NCBI GenBank assembly: GCA_031409495.1
Contig: JANNXI010000268.1
Coordinates: 1 to 64,000, forward strand
Reading direction: 5' to 3'
DNA length: 64,000 nucleotides
Source of the DNA: JANMDR01 sp031409495
Lineage (GTDB): Bacteria; Pseudomonadota; Gammaproteobacteria; Burkholderiales; Usitatibacteraceae
Part shown: piece after piece, positions 61,684 through 64,000 of the stretch
Layout of the letters: every line of letters starts with the position of its first letter
How positions within the stretch are numbered: position 1 is the first letter of the stretch
Notes under the pieces: model-generated
Database searches by the model: none
The model's input: the letters and a program-made list of their open reading frames with translations, nothing else
What the model was told of the DNA's origin: nothing
Program-made: the position numbers and the translations under genes

Positions 61684-61740
61684 AAAGTCCACTGAATTGG
61701 ATATGCTATCTCGTTGCTATCCACAGAGTGTCTTCAGCTT

Positions 61741-62316
61741 TTAGACAAACTGCCTAGCCACTCCTGTGATTGCTAACCTGTATTTGAGCATTTTCAAACT
61801 AACGCCGTAGGTACTCGCGGCTGTTACATCATCTATCTTTAGCTTACGGATAGAAATGAGTGCTTCTCTCGGTAATAAAATGCACGCGGAAAGCCAATCA
61901 GCCTGGCTCTCTTCTAGAATGTCATAACTCTCTATTAACATTAATCCCTCAGCAGACGTCAAGACCTGACGCGCACTGTGCTTAAGTATTTGATGCGCGA
62001 GCTCATGCGCTAAGTCACTTGATTGACGAGCAACGCTGTGGGACGAATTTAGAACTATGAGCTTTTTATCACCCACGACCAAGGTCACCGCGGACCAACA
62101 ACTGGGTGTTTTTCCATCATTCCTCAGCAAAACTTCTAGGCACTCTTGCGACAAGTTTGGAATTTCATTGACGAGTAAAACCTTTATTTTCAAATGACGA
62201 GCAAGGCCTCTCAGATCAATTGACTTTTCTTTCGACGTTCCGAGTTCGGCGCGAATCTCACAAGCGTACTTTTCGCACCACGTCTTAAACCCATGATGGA
62301 AAGCACTAGTCGTCAA
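61741..62316 (-). CDS. ImmA/IrrE-type zinc metallopeptidase (M78)
   Basis: 191 residues. The zinc motif HELAH (SSDLAHELAHQILKHSA, about residues 103-107) and the downstream ESQADWLSACILLPREAL carrying the third ligand Glu define the M78 family, whose members cleave or inactivate XRE-type repressors. No ATG exists in frame ahead of the domain; the start is a TTG at 62316 inside the 3' end of the repressor gene, so translation is coupled to it by an 11-base overlap. It forms a repressor/antirepressor pair next to a ubiquitin-like operon. Base composition is lower in GC than upstream genes. Confidence 0.88.
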   Translation of the reverse strand: MTTSAFHHGFKTWCEKYACEIRAELGTSKEKSIDLRGLARHLKIKVLLVNEIPNLSQECLEVLLRNDGKTPSCWSAVTLVVGDKKLIVLNSSHSVARQSSDLAHELAHQILKHSARQVLTSAEGLMLIESYDILEESQADWLSACILLPREALISIRKLKIDDVTAASTYGVSLKMLKYRLAITGVARQFV

Positions 62317-62668
62317 ACTGCTCGTCCATCATAAGCTTACTAGCAGAAACGATCATTGCAGCCAAAGCTGTCGCTGTGTCTTGACTTATCGTAGCGCTCT
62401 TTTTGAAGTGAACCTTGACCTTGAGGGATTCGCCAACGGATTGCGAACTTAATCCAAGGAGCAGCGCAGGGTCTTCACCGAGCCACTTACAAACTTTGCT
62501 GAAGGTTTCCAAATCTGGGATCTTGCCATTCTCAATTCGCGAAAGAGTTGCTGAACTAACTCCCACCTCAGTGGCAGCTTCCCTGATGCCTTTGCCCTCT
62601 CTTCGCATCAGAATTTTCTGGGCTAAAAGATCCATTTGGATTGAACTCATCGAACGTGTATCTTTCAT
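62306..62668 (-). CDS. XRE family helix-turn-helix repressor
   Basis: 120 residues from the ATG at 62668 (MKDTRSMSSIQMD); the frame is open further upstream but that region is the divergent promoter. Helix-turn-helix at about residues 14-70: AQKILMRREGKGIREAATEV, GVSSATLSRIENGKIPDLET. The C-terminal 50 residues are helical. It is followed by an overlapping ImmA/IrrE peptidase gene and is divergent from the ubiquitin-like gene, whose promoter it probably represses. Confidence 0.88.
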   Translation of the reverse strand: MKDTRSMSSIQMDLLAQKILMRREGKGIREAATEVGVSSATLSRIENGKIPDLETFSKVCKWLGEDPALLLGLSSQSVGESLKVKVHFKKSATISQDTATALAAMIVSASKLMMDEQFDD

Positions 62669-62683
62669 AATACAAAAAAGTGT

Positions 62684-62740
62684 TTGACATGTAAGACGAT
62701 TTATTGTACATTTCGTTTCACTGATGAGACAGAGTGTCTC
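62684..62740 (+). promoter_or_regulatory. Promoter of the ubiquitin-like operon with adjoining palindrome
   Basis: TTGACA (62684-62689), a 17-base spacer and TACATT (62707-62712) make a near-consensus sigma-70 promoter reading toward the Ubl gene. GAGACA (62726-62731) and TGTCTC (62735-62740) form a 6-bp inverted repeat with 3-base spacer just downstream, a likely repressor operator in the transcribed leader. Confidence 0.65.
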
Positions 62741-62787
62741 ACAGCGACGTAGTGGCGTCAATGCCACCTGCCAAAAAAGGACTAGAA

Positions 62788-63066
62788 ATGACTGCTGATT
62801 TCGAAACAAGTAAACAAGAGCATCGTAATGAAATTATCGTAATCGTTAATGGACGGCAAAAAGTAGTTTCCAAAGACACTTTCTTCTATTCAGAGATAGT
62901 GATACTCGCGTTTGAAAATGCTACTTTCAATGATACGACAGTATTTACCGTAACATTTTCTCGCGGGCATGACGCGGATAAACAAGCGGGCGTATTAGTG
63001 GCTGGCGATACGGTTAAGGTTAAGAAAGGAATGATATTTAATGTCACGTCAACTGATAAATCTTAG
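62788..63066 (+). CDS. Ubiquitin-like protein, single multiubiquitin-type domain
   Basis: 92 residues from the ATG at 62788, with AAGGA upstream; an in-frame ATG at 62761 lacks a site. The core IIVIVNGRQKVVSKDTFFYS, EIVILAFENATF and VAGDTVKVKKGMIFNVTSTD matches the Multi_ubiq domain family: beta-grasp proteins in bacterial ubiquitin-like conjugation clusters. Many relatives carry two or three tandem domains; this one has one and ends TDKS with no Gly-Gly tail, so how or whether it is conjugated is unclear. Its 3' end overlaps the E1-like gene by 26 bases. Confidence 0.83.
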   Translation: MTADFETSKQEHRNEIIVIVNGRQKVVSKDTFFYSEIVILAFENATFNDTTVFTVTFSRGHDADKQAGVLVAGDTVKVKKGMIFNVTSTDKS

Positions 63067-64000
63067 TCCAGATCTCAAAAGGCTATCGGACGAAGGCTAC
63101 GACATAGAGATAAAAGCCGGATTTCTCTTTGTACATTCTGTCCCTTATTTGAACGCTAACCAAGAGCTTTGCAGTGGCACTTTGGTGTCAACTTTATCGC
63201 TCGCTGGCGACATTACAACAGTGCCCAGCGATCATGTAGTACATTTTATTGGCGAATATCCGCATCAAAAAGGAGGGGGCGAAATCACGCAGATAAAGCA
63301 CGCGAATGAAACTAAATCTATCAGCGAAGGTACTGTAATTAACTTTTCTTTCTCCAACAAGCCGGCTGGAGGTTACGCAAATTACCATGCAAAGATGACA
63401 CGTTACATTGACATAATTACGGCCGAGGCAGAGTCAGCCTTTCCGCTGAGCCGAGTAACGGCCAAAAGTTTCAAACCCATTGAAGGCAAGGCGGAGCACT
63501 CAGTTTTTCAATATCTTGACTCATCCTCAAGCCGCGGAGGCTTTCAGGCGAGCTCTCAAAAGCTGGTGGGGCTAAAGGTCGGAATAATCGGGTTAGGCGG
63601 AACCGGATCTTACATATTGGACTTAATTGCAAAAACGCCGATTGCTGAAATACATCTCTTCGATGATGACCATTTTCTACAACACAATGCGTTTCGATCA
63701 CCTGGCGCGGCATCACTTTACGATCTCAAGGCTCAATTGATCAAGGTCGATTATTATCAAAAGGCGTATTCAAAACTTCATAAAAATATCTTTGCACATC
63801 CCCTTAAGGTCACCGAGTCAAACGCCGCGGAAATGGCTCCCCTTGACTTCGTTTTCATTTGCGTCGATAGCGCAAGTTCAAGACAATTTTTAGTCCGCAA
63901 ACTGGAAGAAATGCAGATATCGTTCATCGACGTAGGCATGGGAATAGTATCGGTGAACGATATGTTAATTGGGCAGGTGCGCACTACTATCAGCACAGCA
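63041..64000 (+). CDS. E1-like ThiF-family adenylyltransferase with N-terminal extension (3' end outside window)
   Basis: 320 codons visible, no stop before the window ends. It starts at an ATG inside the Ubl gene (MSRQLINLSPDLKRLSDEGY). The first 170 residues form a separate domain, which I associate with DUF6791. From about residue 178 the ThiF/E1 nucleotide-binding fold appears: KVGIIGLGGTGSYILDLIAK, IHLFDDDHFLQHNAFRSPGA and DFVFICVDSA. E1-like enzymes adenylate the C terminus of a ubiquitin-like protein. The catalytic cysteine region, if present, lies beyond the window. Overlap with the Ubl gene shows they work together. Confidence 0.86.
   Translation, partial: MSRQLINLSPDLKRLSDEGYDIEIKAGFLFVHSVPYLNANQELCSGTLVSTLSLAGDITTVPSDHVVHFIGEYPHQKGGGEITQIKHANETKSISEGTVINFSFSNKPAGGYANYHAKMTRYIDIITAEAESAFPLSRVTAKSFKPIEGKAEHSVFQYLDSSSSRGGFQASSQKLVGLKVGIIGLGGTGSYILDLIAKTPIAEIHLFDDDHFLQHNAFRSPGAASLYDLKAQLIKVDYYQKAYSKLHKNIFAHPLKVTESNAAEMAPLDFVFICVDSASSRQFLVRKLEEMQISFIDVGMGIVSVNDMLIGQVRTTISTA

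Overview
The window reads as a chromosomal segment of a Pseudomonadota bacterium, most likely a beta- or gammaproteobacterium of moderate GC content (about 50 percent by eye). The evidence is a Pseudomonas-like aot-argR-aru arginine cluster, a TonB-dependent receptor and outer-membrane barrels with signal peptides, a periplasmic binding-protein ABC transporter and many c-type cytochromes. Genes are dense, many are joined by ATGA overlaps, and no rRNA, tRNA, IS element or CRISPR array was seen.

Left part (1-16.5 kb): the 3' end of xseA, a GNAT acetyltransferase, a two-component pair resembling the regulators of the proteobacterial dedicated sortase system (no sortase in the window), a flavodoxin/pirin pair divergent from a LysR regulator, a large VIT/vWA/TPR/DUF2135 protein followed by an ECF sigma/anti-sigma pair, a MacB-type permease, and a LytS/LytTR-type two-component system preceded by an unknown exported protein.

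16.9-31.2 kb: a tight seven-gene plus-strand operon for electron transfer. It encodes a diheme b-type membrane protein, an FHA domain fused through a membrane segment to a decaheme cytochrome, a GlcG/HbpS-like lipoprotein, an outer-membrane barrel, a decaheme cytochrome with an LVIVD beta-propeller, a smaller multiheme cytochrome, and a flavoprotein carrying two cyclic-nucleotide domains and four ferredoxin-type Cys motifs. I read it as a trans-envelope electron conduit under signalling control; I do not know a described system with this composition.

31.2-38.4 kb: a TPR gene that appears broken by frameshifts, a 122-bp tandem duplication upstream of a DUF3034 protein and an exported truncated haemoglobin, an ECF sigma factor with a ChrR-type cupin anti-sigma factor, and an MDR-family reductase.

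38.4-56.9 kb: what looks like a complete cyanophycin-utilisation locus. Two secreted cyanophycinases would release beta-Asp-Arg dipeptides, a TonB receptor could carry them across the outer membrane, AotJQMP would import them, a CphZ/AotO-type hydrolase would split them, and AruCFGDB would degrade the arginine by the succinyltransferase route. ArgR is encoded inside the cluster, and candidate ArgR half-sites lie before the aru operon, in the TonB/cyanophycinase divergent region and before the second cyanophycinase.

56.9-64 kb: a SWIM/SNF2 helicase and a quinone reductase, then a lower-GC island with an XRE/ImmA regulator pair divergent from a ubiquitin-like protein and an E1-like ThiF protein that runs off the end. 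A family of long palindromes (CTGAAGACGCCC or CTGTAGATGCCC arms around an AT-rich loop) sits at gene ends across the window and probably serves as terminators; its core also recurs inside genes.
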